Assembly: GCA_029246385.1 (NCBI GenBank) | Contig: JAQWNG010000025.1 | Location: 248,001 to 312,000 of the forward strand | Direction: 5' to 3' | DNA from: Halioglobus sp. | GTDB taxonomy: Bacteria > Pseudomonadota > Gammaproteobacteria > Pseudomonadales > Halieaceae | DNA length: 64,000 bases | In this document: in pieces, positions 35,328 to 43,797 of the stretch | Numbering within the stretch: the first letter of the stretch is position 1 | Layout: every line of letters begins with the position of its first letter | The notes under the pieces: generated by a model | The model's input: only the letters and a program-made list of their open reading frames with translations | Told to the model about the DNA's origin: nothing | The model's database searches: none | Position numbers and translations under genes: made by a program

Positions 35328-36302
35328 TTACTTTGCTTGCCCCTTAAATGCGCCCTCCCGATGAAGCTTAAAGAAATACCGTGAGCCTTTAACTAAGCCT
35401 TTTTCATTGCAATGAAACCTTAATGCGTTAACGCCATCATACATCTTGAGAAGGGCTAGTCTGCCTGAACTTAATTTTAGCGCTCTAAGTGTCGGTTCAT
35501 TGAAGTAGCCCATAGAGTGACCTGTTGTACAGCAAATGCGCTCTATGGTCCGTATTTCTTTTTGCGTTAAATTTTCTTTATATCTATTCCTGTTGGTTGT
35601 GATTAATCCAATATGCCCTTTCGCAGCACCAAGATTTTCAGTGGCGTGCTCCAGAATGGACAGACCTTTTTCGAAGTCACAATCAACAAATAAACAAATT
35701 TTTGCTATGACATTATCAGGGTTTTTCAATAAGTCTTCATAATGGATTTCTAAATAATTATCCGGATATTGTTGGCGATACTTTATCGCAGCGTCCATGG
35801 TGACAGACCACCTATGGGCCGCTCGTTTGAGGCTCATTCCCCATGCTTGGCGCACAGAAGCACTATAGTCACGCGGGTCTCTAATGATATGGACCATTCT
35901 TATGTCTGGCCATATTTTTATCAGCATGTCTAAATGTAAAATATAGCCTGGTGTTTTATCACCGAACCGGGCGTTCGCCTCGCCTTTCACTCCATAATAG
36001 CGAAGAATGTTCTCAAGGAATGCCGCCCAGTTAAGCTCGGAACCCATGTCTTTAAAATTAATTTCTTCAATCCGCGGTTTTTCCTGCACTAAAAAAAATT
36101 TTGTTGAATAAAACCTGTTAAGCGCCGCCCGTAAATTGTTTACGTCATTGAGATTATATTCCATGCCAAACGCCCGAATGAATTCCGGAATAAAATGTGT
36201 TTCTGAGTCCGGTATAGAAATTTTCGAGTGATTGTTAAGTATATCCCTAAGTAACTTAGTGCCGCTGCGCGGCATTCCGCTAATAAAGATCGGTTTCGTC
36301 AT
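35328..36302 (-). CDS. Sulfotransferase family protein
   Basis: A 324-residue PAPS-dependent sulfotransferase fold protein. The 5'-phosphosulfate-binding loop is FISGMPRSGTKLLRDIL at the N-terminus, and the 3'-phosphate-binding segment is MVHIIRDPRDYSASVRQAWG (RDPRD with Ser). It should transfer sulfate to an acceptor such as a surface glycan or lipid. There is no signal peptide. It lies 33 nt after a GT4 glycosyltransferase on the same strand and is more AT-rich than the neighbouring housekeeping genes, suggesting acquired DNA. The acceptor is unknown. Confidence 0.87.
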   Translation of the reverse strand: MTKPIFISGMPRSGTKLLRDILNNHSKISIPDSETHFIPEFIRAFGMEYNLNDVNNLRAALNRFYSTKFFLVQEKPRIEEINFKDMGSELNWAAFLENILRYYGVKGEANARFGDKTPGYILHLDMLIKIWPDIRMVHIIRDPRDYSASVRQAWGMSLKRAAHRWSVTMDAAIKYRQQYPDNYLEIHYEDLLKNPDNVIAKICLFVDCDFEKGLSILEHATENLGAAKGHIGLITTNRNRYKENLTQKEIRTIERICCTTGHSMGYFNEPTLRALKLSSGRLALLKMYDGVNALRFHCNEKGLVKGSRYFFKLHREGAFKGQAK

Positions 36303-36335
36303 AGTTGTTGGCCAGCTAACATAAAGTTGATGAGA

Positions 36336-37463
36336 TTATAAAAAGTGACTGATTACAGTTTTAGCCCTTATCGACCAGCTATATTTTGTCGCTATATCTT
36401 GGTGGGCGTTGCTGGATATTGACAGGCGCAAGTCTTGGTCGTTAATCAGTCGTTTTATTGATGAGACCCAAGCCCCGTAGTCAGCAGGCTCGCATAATAA
36501 GGCGTTTCTTTCGTCCTCAAGGACTTCGCGCAAAACGGGGATATCGGAGCAAATTATTGCTTTACCTGCGGCCATGTATTCAAAAATTTTAAGAGGTGAC
36601 ATCCATTTGCTGGTATCAAGTCCGCTGGTAACCATTACTGTTTCCTGATATGGGGCTAAAAGAATATCCATTTTTAGGCTGATCTCTGCCGCTTTTTGCG
36701 GGGAAACAAAGCCATAAAAGCTGAGATTTTTAGTGGCGGTGGATTGCTTTTTCCAATACGTTACGTCATCTGGATTCCCGCCGACGACGTGAAAGTTTGC
36801 CGCAGGAATAGCCCGCGCAGCTTCTATGATGACTTCGATACCTCTTCCCTTGTAAAGGTGCCCAACATAGCCGATTGATACATTGTTTTTATCGAAGCTA
36901 TGGGTAATATTCTTTGCTATGTCAGATCCATCATGGGCTACCAGAACCCGAGCTGGGTCTATCGGATGTGCTTCTATCAACAGTTCTTTTAATGCCTTTG
37001 AAATGACAACAAGCATCTTCACTCTGTCTGAGCGTAAAACGAAATTTAACAATAATCGATCTAGATACTTGAATTCCGTTAGTGGCGTGTGAGTTTCAAA
37101 AATAGTATTATTGCGAAGCAGGCAAGCGAAAAATGCGATTTCCATAGAACGCGTATAGAAAATATCGGTGCCGTTGAACTTCGCCTTGATCGCAGAAATA
37201 AAACCATGGATGTAGACCCCCACTTTGGGCAGCCACAACGTTTTTTCTATTTGGAAGTTACGGGTTACTCCGTAGAACGCATAGACATCATCAACTCCCT
37301 TCAGACGACCCTTCCTGCGCGGAGGGACAACTAATGTGGTTTGATGGCCGTCGGCAGCCAATGCCTGGCACATTTTCATGACATGCACACTATTGGCAAA
37401 TCGTGAGGGTATTATCGATCTGGCCGAATACATAATTTTGAGCGGACTGCCATTCTTTTTCAT
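36336..37463 (-). CDS. GT4-family glycosyltransferase
   Basis: A 375-residue GT-B fold glycosyltransferase. The N-terminal acceptor domain begins KIMYSARSIIPSRFANSVHVMKMCQAL. The C-terminal nucleotide-sugar domain has IGYVGHLYKGRGIEVIIEAA, followed by SPLKIFEYMAAGKAIICSDIPVLREVL with the E-x7-E type motif of GT4 enzymes. It probably extends a surface polysaccharide or glycolipid. Paired with the sulfotransferase 33 nt downstream, the two may make a sulfated glycan. AT-rich like its partner. Confidence 0.88.
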   Translation of the reverse strand: MKKNGSPLKIMYSARSIIPSRFANSVHVMKMCQALAADGHQTTLVVPPRRKGRLKGVDDVYAFYGVTRNFQIEKTLWLPKVGVYIHGFISAIKAKFNGTDIFYTRSMEIAFFACLLRNNTIFETHTPLTEFKYLDRLLLNFVLRSDRVKMLVVISKALKELLIEAHPIDPARVLVAHDGSDIAKNITHSFDKNNVSIGYVGHLYKGRGIEVIIEAARAIPAANFHVVGGNPDDVTYWKKQSTATKNLSFYGFVSPQKAAEISLKMDILLAPYQETVMVTSGLDTSKWMSPLKIFEYMAAGKAIICSDIPVLREVLEDERNALLCEPADYGAWVSSIKRLINDQDLRLSISSNAHQDIATKYSWSIRAKTVISHFL

Positions 37464-37564
37464 AGTTAAAGCTTGTCTATTGTGACGCCAGTGAGCAACA
37501 GATTAAGCGGGGAATTTTATTGGCATTTCCTCGCGCCGATCGGAAAAATATACAGCGACCCGCA

Positions 37565-37643
37565 ATGCGAGTGTCAGTAACCATACTCATGGCAACGTTT
37601 GCCGCATACAGGCTGCCCTCACGATAAATAAAGTAGTTCATTA
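37565..37643 (-). pseudogene. lysA: lysA 5' stub
   Basis: The minus-strand frame from ATG 37643 reads MNYFIYREGSLYAANVAMS, matching the start of intact LysA (MSYFTYREGSLYAENVAVS). Similarity fades after about 20 codons and the PLP-binding region is absent. It is the truncated lysA of the right repeat. Confidence 0.82.
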
Positions 37644-38009
37644 CTTCCTCTCGCCTCAGCGCACCCTCTTCTTATGCACAGCGTCCTCTGCGGATGCGAC
37701 CGGTGGTCGCGGGGCCTCCTCGGACGGCGTGTATAGCGCACGTGTTTGCGAGCACCCACTGGAAACGCCAATGATGAATGCAGTTAACACGAAAGTATGG
37801 AAATAAGGCATAGGTTGCTCAAGGCAATAGTGAGGCAAAGTATACCGTTCGCTGGTAAGCGGCGCTAACAGCCCTTATTATTGAATTGTGCACATTTTGG
37901 TGGGACAAGTCCTGTGATAACTGAATTAGAATTCAATAAATTGATAGAACTCACCTTTGAGGCTTTGGAGGAGGCCTTGGATCAGATCGATGCGGATATT
38001 GACTATCAG
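37595..38009. repeat. Right direct repeat (lysA 5' stub - lptM - cyaY 5' end)
   Basis: A 415-bp counterpart of 33371-33784. It begins inside a lysA remnant (first codons MNYFIYREGSLYAANVA on the minus strand, possibly extending to about 37570), contains the second lptM, and ends within codon 32 of intact cyaY. The last 15 nt are identical between copies. Confidence 0.88.
37656..37811 (-). CDS. lptM: LptM-type small lipoprotein, copy B (diverged)
   Basis: A 51-residue open frame with exactly the length of copy A. From the ATG at 37811 the signal peptide ends at SSGC, a weak lipobox with Ser instead of a hydrophobic residue at -3. The mature part starts SQTRALYTPSE, where copy A has GQTGALYMPPE and the family consensus is near GQKGPLYLP. 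The tail is charged (HKKRVR). It may still be expressed, but loss of conserved positions suggests relaxed selection. In place of lysA it is followed by a lysA stub. Confidence 0.65.
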   Translation of the reverse strand: MPYFHTFVLTAFIIGVSSGCSQTRALYTPSEEAPRPPVASAEDAVHKKRVR

Positions 38010-38237
38010 ACGGTTGGCAGTGTGCTAACCGTCGAATTCGACAACGAAACAAAACTGGTGTTCAGTTGTCAGCCACCAACACGGCAGCTATGGCTAGCAG
38101 CGCGCTCTGGCGGATTTCACTTTGCTTACGATGAAGCAGTAGGCGATTGGCGGGGAACTCGAGATGGCCAGTTGTTTCAACCTTTTGTTGTTGAGCAGAT
38201 GCGGGCTCAGGGAGGCGTGACCTTTGAATGGCGTTAA
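37914..38237 (+). CDS. cyaY: Iron donor / frataxin homologue CyaY
   Basis: A 107-residue bacterial frataxin that binds iron and regulates Fe-S cluster assembly on IscS/IscU. The acidic first helix (ITELEFNKLIELTFEALEEA then DQIDADID) and the strands SVLTVEFDNETKLVFSCQPP, RQLWLAARSGGFHF and W-containing ending are typical. The GTG at 37914 starts the family-matching sequence. Its 5' end belongs to the right repeat, and a dead copy lies at 33689-33784. The DUF3187 frame begins within its last codons. Confidence 0.92.
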   Translation: MITELEFNKLIELTFEALEEALDQIDADIDYQTVGSVLTVEFDNETKLVFSCQPPTRQLWLAARSGGFHFAYDEAVGDWRGTRDGQLFQPFVVEQMRAQGGVTFEWR

Positions 38238-39240
38238 TGTTTTTGGCCACACGGTGCGCCTGCATCGAATCCTGAGAATGGCAGGATTGCCAGCAATTCT
38301 AGTTATATTGCCGGTGTCGGCGAGTGAGCCCTTGTACGTGAAAAACCTGAGTCCGGTAGCAGGGTTAATTGGTCTTCCCTCCCAGCGAGACGCGCAAATT
38401 ACCCCAAGTGGGCAAATTGCCGCGGCACTTTATAGCAGCGTTGCTAATGACTATGTCAATGAGAGTAGCGACACTGAACTCCTCAATCTGGACGGCGAAA
38501 CTCTGCGTGTCGCCCTTGAATTGCGTTATGGGCTGTCGAAAAACTGGGGCATACAGTTAGAAGTCCCCTGGCTACAGCAGAGTGGCGGAGAGCTAGACGG
38601 CGTCATTGATGATTGGCACGATTTTTGGGGGATGTCCGATGGCGGGCGATCTGAGGTGGCCAGAAATATCTTGGATTATCGGTATACGAGCCCGGCGGGT
38701 GGCTTTTCTTTGCAGGAGGACACGTCTGGGATGGGCGATATAAGCTTGTCCTTACACCATGTCTTTTATCAGGACGAGAGTTCTGCTGTCAGTCTGGCAT
38801 TGGGCTACAAGTTTGCCACTGGGGACGAAGACGACTTTTTAGGCAGTGGTGCCGATGATGTTTTTATCGCCCTGCGCTTTTCCGGCGCTCAAATGTCGAA
38901 CCTGCCTTTGACTTGGCACGGACAGGCAGGTTACTTGCGTGCTGGGGATAGCAACTTGCTCGACGGCTTTCAGGAGCAGAACCTCTGGTTTGCGGGAGTC
39001 GCCTTAGACTGGCAGTTCGCGCAGCGTTGGTCGGTCATTGCTCAGCTAGATGGCCACGCCGCGCCTCTCGAGAGCAGTCTGACCGGCGTGGGTGATGATG
39101 CGGTATTGGCAACGCTGGGCGCACGTTGGTATTTCGCGCCGGATTGGTCGGTAGATGTGAATTTTGTTGAGGATATTCGCGTTACGACGGCGCCGGATGT
39201 GACATTTCAGGCAAGCCTGCAATACCGCCCTGAGCCCTGA
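38224..39240 (+). CDS. DUF3187 predicted outer-membrane protein
   Basis: A predicted 338-residue exported beta-barrel-like protein. A basic n-region and hydrophobic stretch (LRMAGLPAILVILPVSAS) form the signal peptide. The mature part starts EPLYVKNLSPVAGLIGLP and has alternating strands with many aromatic and acidic residues, as in DUF3187 proteins. The TTG at 38224 has GGAGG 8 nt upstream inside cyaY and overlaps it by 14 nt. GTG 38254 would give a shorter signal. The function is unknown. The stop lies in a short 7-nt tandem repeat (GCCCTGA type). Confidence 0.72.
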   Translation: MNGVNVFGHTVRLHRILRMAGLPAILVILPVSASEPLYVKNLSPVAGLIGLPSQRDAQITPSGQIAAALYSSVANDYVNESSDTELLNLDGETLRVALELRYGLSKNWGIQLEVPWLQQSGGELDGVIDDWHDFWGMSDGGRSEVARNILDYRYTSPAGGFSLQEDTSGMGDISLSLHHVFYQDESSAVSLALGYKFATGDEDDFLGSGADDVFIALRFSGAQMSNLPLTWHGQAGYLRAGDSNLLDGFQEQNLWFAGVALDWQFAQRWSVIAQLDGHAAPLESSLTGVGDDAVLATLGARWYFAPDWSVDVNFVEDIRVTTAPDVTFQASLQYRPEP

Positions 39241-39294
39241 GCCCTGGCCGCGCTCGACAAATGTCGGGCCAAGGGACGGGGGTCAAGCCGTTGA

Positions 39295-40701
39295 TTAAGG
39301 CGTCTGCCTGGCTTGCAGCCTAGATCGGGCTCGCAGCACCGCGTCTGCCACTTGGTCTGGCGCAGTGCCGCCTAGATGGTTGCGCGCTGAGACTGACCCT
39401 TCTAGCGTGAGGACATCGAACACATCTTCGCGGATATCGGCGCAAAAGCTTTGCAGTGTCGTAAGTGACATTTCTGATAAGTCTTTCCCGCACTCGATGC
39501 CATGGGCTACGGCCTTTCCAACCACTTCATGGGCGTCACGAAAGGGTAGCCCTAGGCGCACTAAATAGTCTGCCAAATCAGTAGCAGTGGAGAAGCCGCG
39601 ACGCGCTGCTTCGTACATTATCTCAGCCCTGGGCTTAATTGCTGGCACCATGTCGGCGTAGGCTCGCAGCGAATCAAATACCGTATCGATAGTGTCGAAC
39701 AGAGGTTCTTTGTCTTCCTGATTGTCTTTGTTGTAGGCCAGTGGCTGGCTCTTCATCAGTGTTAGTAGGGCAATGAGGTGCCCATTAACGCGTCCGACTT
39801 TGCCGCGCACCAGTTCCGGCACATCCGGATTCTTTTTTTGCGGCATGATGGAAGAGCCGGTGCAGAAACGTTCGGGCAGTTCAATGAAATTAAACTGGGC
39901 GGAGCTCCACAGCACCAGTTCTTCAGACATGCGTGACAGGTGGGTCATCAGGAGGGCAGAGAAAGCACAAAATTCGATTGCAAAGTCGCGATCGGACACC
40001 GAGTCCAAGGAGTTTTCGGTCGGCTTGTCAAAGCCCAGAGCTGCCGCCGTGTGCACGCGATCTATCGGGTAAGTGGTGCCGGCGAGAGCCGCCGCTCCCA
40101 GCGGCGACTGGTTAAGTCGCTCACGACAGTCCACCAGGCGGCCATAGTCGCGCTCCAGCATTTCATTCCATGCCAGCAGGTGATGGCCAAAAACAACGGG
40201 CTGCGCGGTCTGCAAATGCGTAAATCCTGGCATAATAGTAGCGCTATGAGCCGCTGCGAGTTCAATTGTGCCGTGTTGCAGGCGGGTGAGTTCGCCAGCG
40301 ATGCGATCAATAGCCTCGCGCAAATAAAGACGGATGTCAGTGGCAACCTGATCGTTGCGGGATCGGCCGGTGTGCAGTTTTTTTCCGGCCACGCCAATCA
40401 GAGCCGTCAGGCGGGCCTCGATATTCATATGCACGTCTTCGAACTCGATTGACCACTGAAAGTTGCCTGCGTCGATTTCCTGCCGTATCTGGGTTAGACC
40501 GCCTTCAATTTGCTCCAGTTCGGCGGGTGTCAGCACATTCACTGAGTGCAACATTCGGGCGTGAGCCAGGGAGCCTTCAATATCCTGGACGGCCATGCGC
40601 AGGTCGAAGCCGACCGAGGCAGTGAAACGCTGTACGAAGGCGTCTGTCGCTTCATTGAAGCGGCCGCCCCACAGTTTGCTGGTGTCCTTTTCTTTGCTCA
40701 T
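39295..40701 (-). CDS. argH: Argininosuccinate lyase ArgH
   Basis: A 468-residue fumarase/aspartase superfamily enzyme that splits argininosuccinate into arginine and fumarate. The signature [12 protein letters not shown] is present, as are [12 protein letters not shown] and the HLQTAQPV region. Full length. It is divergent from hemC with 200 nt between them. Confidence 0.96.
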   Translation of the reverse strand: MSKEKDTSKLWGGRFNEATDAFVQRFTASVGFDLRMAVQDIEGSLAHARMLHSVNVLTPAELEQIEGGLTQIRQEIDAGNFQWSIEFEDVHMNIEARLTALIGVAGKKLHTGRSRNDQVATDIRLYLREAIDRIAGELTRLQHGTIELAAAHSATIMPGFTHLQTAQPVVFGHHLLAWNEMLERDYGRLVDCRERLNQSPLGAAALAGTTYPIDRVHTAAALGFDKPTENSLDSVSDRDFAIEFCAFSALLMTHLSRMSEELVLWSSAQFNFIELPERFCTGSSIMPQKKNPDVPELVRGKVGRVNGHLIALLTLMKSQPLAYNKDNQEDKEPLFDTIDTVFDSLRAYADMVPAIKPRAEIMYEAARRGFSTATDLADYLVRLGLPFRDAHEVVGKAVAHGIECGKDLSEMSLTTLQSFCADIREDVFDVLTLEGSVSARNHLGGTAPDQVADAVLRARSRLQARQTP

Positions 40702-40902
40702 AGTGCTCGAACTTCCGTAGTCACGTCATCCTCTAGAGGTATTTTCGCCTTGTTTGTTGAGCACAGTATACCAGCTACTTGGTGATGGCGGTTTAGGTTT
40801 TGCTTATTCTCATCGGCGCAGTCAGGTGGTTCACCCTCACGGTATTGACAAATTGCTGGGTGTCGCCGACTTGATGCCTGACTGTTATCATGCAAAGCGA
40901 GA

Positions 40903-41853
40903 ATGTCTAGGATGTTGAGCATGTCGCGCACATTGATCATTGCTACCCGAGAGAGTCCTCTGGCCCTTTGGCAGGCGGAATTTGTCCGATCGGCCCTGAC
41001 CCAAGCACATCCGGATGTGGATGTGCAATTGCTGGGTCTGACCTCGCGCGGAGACCAGTTGCTTGATGTGCCGCTGACTAAGGTGGGCGGCAAAGGTCTG
41101 TTTGTAAGAGAGTTGGAAGAAGCCCTGTTGGATGGCCGCGCGGACATCGCAGTGCATTCCATGAAAGATGTTCCTATGGCCTTCCCGGCAGGTTTGAGGC
41201 TGGGGGTTATCTGCGCCCGGGAAGATCCTTCCGATGCCTTTGTTAGTAACCAATATCGTACGTTTGAAGAGTTACCGGCTGGGAGCGTGGTGGGAACCTC
41301 GAGCTTACGGCGTGAGTGTCAGCTGCGGTCAAGGCGGCCCGATCTTGACATCAAGTTTTTGCGCGGCAACGTCAATACAAGGCTGCGCAAGCTTGACGAG
41401 GCACAATATGACGCGATTATCTTAGCCAGTGCCGGACTCATACGCCTAGGCTTTGCTGAGCGTATTGCTCAGCGTATGGCTATCTGCGACTCTCTGCCGG
41501 CGGGTGGTCAAGGCGCTGTGGGTATAGAATTACGCAGTGACGATAGTGCGACCCTGTCTCTGTTGCAAACTGTGCATCACGAGGCCACTGCTAGGCGAGT
41601 GACGGCCGAGCGAGCAATGAATAAGCGACTTGAGGGCGGGTGTCAGGTGCCGATAGGCTGCTACGCAGACTATGTTAATAGCAAAGAGACATTGTTGTTG
41701 CGAGGACTCGTTGGTAATCCGGACGGCTCGAAAATATTGCGTGCACAAGCTATTGCGCCTGCGGGCGAGGCCGAGCAGCTGGGTATTTCTGTAGCGGAAG
41801 ACTTATTATCGCAAGGGGCTGCGGCTATTTTGGCGGATGTTTATGGTGGCTGA
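40903..41853 (+). CDS. hemC: Hydroxymethylbilane synthase HemC
   Basis: A 316-residue porphobilinogen deaminase that builds the linear tetrapyrrole. The dipyrromethane cofactor is attached to the Cys in [13 protein letters not shown]. The HSMKDVP and GTSSLRR motifs bind substrate. Three in-frame ATGs (40903, 40912, 40921) are possible starts. The family sequence ([14 protein letters not shown]) begins just after the third. First gene of hemC-hemD-hemX-hemY, overlapping hemD by 17 nt. Confidence 0.96.
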   Translation: MSRMLSMSRTLIIATRESPLALWQAEFVRSALTQAHPDVDVQLLGLTSRGDQLLDVPLTKVGGKGLFVRELEEALLDGRADIAVHSMKDVPMAFPAGLRLGVICAREDPSDAFVSNQYRTFEELPAGSVVGTSSLRRECQLRSRRPDLDIKFLRGNVNTRLRKLDEAQYDAIILASAGLIRLGFAERIAQRMAICDSLPAGGQGAVGIELRSDDSATLSLLQTVHHEATARRVTAERAMNKRLEGGCQVPIGCYADYVNSKETLLLRGLVGNPDGSKILRAQAIAPAGEAEQLGISVAEDLLSQGAAAILADVYGG

Positions 41854-42637
41854 GAGTGCCTTCGCATCGCGCAGGGTACTGGTGACGCGTCCGGCGGGCG
41901 ATGCATCGGATATGCTGTGCGCGTCGCTTAAAATGGATGGCTACAAGGTCTTCAGTCAGCCTCTGTTAGTGTTGCAGGGGTCGCCAAAGCTTACTGTCGC
42001 ACAGTGTCAGATGGTGCTGCAGCTGGACCTTTATCAGCATGTTATTTTTATCAGCTCTAACGCAGTGCATTTTGGCATGCCTCTGATTGAAGATCGTTGG
42101 CCTCATTTGCCGATAGCTGTTAATTGGTATGCCATTGGCGCCGCGACGGCCGCGAAACTCGAGCGCTTCAATGTTGAGGCGTTTACGCCGGGACGTGTCA
42201 TGACCAGCGAGGGCTTGCTGGCGCTTACATTGCTGCAGAATGTGCGCGATCAGCGCGTGCTTATTGTAAAGGGACACGGTGGTCGGGATACGCTGGCACA
42301 GGAACTGACACGACGCGGTGCGTTAGTCGATGAGCTACCTTGCTACACTCGCTGCCTTCCGGAGATGCACGCTGGCGAGCTGGCTGCGAATTTGACCCAG
42401 TGGCGTATCGACGTGATTTTGATCACCAGTGGCGAGGGGTTATCTAATCTGCAGGTCTTGCTTACCCCGGCAGAAACTAATAACTTAAAGCGCATAGCGT
42501 TGATTGTGCCATCGCCACGGGTTGCCGGTATGGCACACAGTGCTGGTTTCGATCAGGTTGTGACAGCTGAAAATGCATCGGATTTGGCGATGTTGCGCGC
42601 CCTGAAGGAATGGCGACGTGGCACTGGGGGACGATAA
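41837..42637 (+). CDS. hemD: Uroporphyrinogen-III synthase HemD
   Basis: A 266-residue enzyme of low general conservation that closes hydroxymethylbilane to uroporphyrinogen III. Family marks are [13 protein letters not shown] at the start, [10 protein letters not shown] and the [12 protein letters not shown] segment. It overlaps hemC by 17 nt and touches hemX (its TAA is followed at once by the hemX TTG), indicating tight co-translation. Confidence 0.9.
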   Translation: MFMVAESAFASRRVLVTRPAGDASDMLCASLKMDGYKVFSQPLLVLQGSPKLTVAQCQMVLQLDLYQHVIFISSNAVHFGMPLIEDRWPHLPIAVNWYAIGAATAAKLERFNVEAFTPGRVMTSEGLLALTLLQNVRDQRVLIVKGHGGRDTLAQELTRRGALVDELPCYTRCLPEMHAGELAANLTQWRIDVILITSGEGLSNLQVLLTPAETNNLKRIALIVPSPRVAGMAHSAGFDQVVTAENASDLAMLRALKEWRRGTGGR

Positions 42638-43795
42638 TTGAGTGATCAGGACAGCAACAATAGCGAACAACCGGATGAGGCACCGAAAACCGCGGCGGCA
42701 GTAAAAAAGCCAGTCACTCAGCATCCTACGGCGTTCCCCGGTGGCAAAGCAGCTGCGGCGCCCAGTAAAGGGGCCTCTTGGGCCGGCTGGTTGGCATTAC
42801 TTTTGGTGATTGTGCTGGGGCTCGGCGTGGCCTGGGTGATTCGTGAAGGTCAACTCATGGGGCTTGCCCTGACGGCACGCTTGGCACAGCTCGAAACTGT
42901 ATCCCAAAGTAAGCAGAGCAGCCAGAAGGCACTAGGCGATCAATTACGAACTGAGTTGCGCTCTGGGCTTGCGACGCTTGATAGTAAAGAAAGCGGTGAA
43001 TTATCTCGACTTGCTCAAAATGTAAAGTCTCTAAAGAAAGAGTTAGCAAAGCAGCAGGCAGCTTTAGCGCGCTTCAGTGTCAGTGACCGCGAGAATTGGC
43101 TGCTTGCAGAAACGGGTCACTTGTTACGTCTGGCTAACCAGCGGTTAGTGATGGCCGCAGACCCCGTTGCTGCCGAGGCATTGTTGAAAAGTGCAGATGC
43201 TGTTTTACGCGGAGTTAATGATCCTAGTCTTCACCTTGTGCGCGCGACTATTGCTAAGGAAGTTGCCGCACTACGTGCTCTGCCTAAGGTGGACTTAGAG
43301 GGGATTTATTTAAGCCTAGCGGCGTTAATTGAGCAGGCGGATAAACTAGTTATCTTTCAGCTGCCCAAGCCGGCAGTGCGTCCGCAGCCAGCGCCGGCCG
43401 GTGATTGGCAGGGCCGGCTGCATCAGGGCTATAAAGCGGCTCTAGGCAAGCTCTCTGACTATGTCATTATCCGCCGACGGGATGTCCCTATGCAGGCCCT
43501 GATGGACCCGCAATGGGAGGGGCTAGTGCGTCAGAATCTGCGCATGTTGTTAGAGCAGGCACAGATAGCGTTGTTGTCAGGTAATCAGGTGGTCTATCGC
43601 GAGAGTCTTAAGTCGGCCCAGCAAGGCGTTTTACAGTTTCAGGCGGCAGATCAGGTCGGTGCCAAGGCGATCTCCACCGAGATTACTCGACTGCAGGGCC
43701 TCACTATCAGTGTTGCGCCGCCTGATATTTCGCGTTCGCTGCAGGCTTTAGATGATGCTATTGAGAAGCGCTTGCAGTCCGAAGGCGGCCAATAG
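42638..43795 (+). CDS. hemX: HemX-like membrane protein of the heme operon
   Basis: A 385-residue protein with a Pro/Ala/Lys-rich cytoplasmic N-terminus, one membrane helix (about residues 47-69, WAGWLALLLVIVLGLGVAWVI), then a coiled coil and a helical periplasmic domain. This is the HemX (DUF513-type) layout. Despite its frequent name uroporphyrinogen-III C-methyltransferase, no SAM-binding motif is visible, so an accessory role in heme synthesis is more likely. It starts with TTG at 42638 behind a GGGGGA Shine-Dalgarno sequence within the hemD end. Confidence 0.88.
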   Translation: MSDQDSNNSEQPDEAPKTAAAVKKPVTQHPTAFPGGKAAAAPSKGASWAGWLALLLVIVLGLGVAWVIREGQLMGLALTARLAQLETVSQSKQSSQKALGDQLRTELRSGLATLDSKESGELSRLAQNVKSLKKELAKQQAALARFSVSDRENWLLAETGHLLRLANQRLVMAADPVAAEALLKSADAVLRGVNDPSLHLVRATIAKEVAALRALPKVDLEGIYLSLAALIEQADKLVIFQLPKPAVRPQPAPAGDWQGRLHQGYKAALGKLSDYVIIRRRDVPMQALMDPQWEGLVRQNLRMLLEQAQIALLSGNQVVYRESLKSAQQGVLQFQAADQVGAKAISTEITRLQGLTISVAPPDISRSLQALDDAIEKRLQSEGGQ

Positions 43796-43797
43796 GC

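Noticed and set aside
39940-40452. 170-codon plus-strand frame inside argH
   Set aside because: Shadow of a well-conserved gene, no recognisable features.
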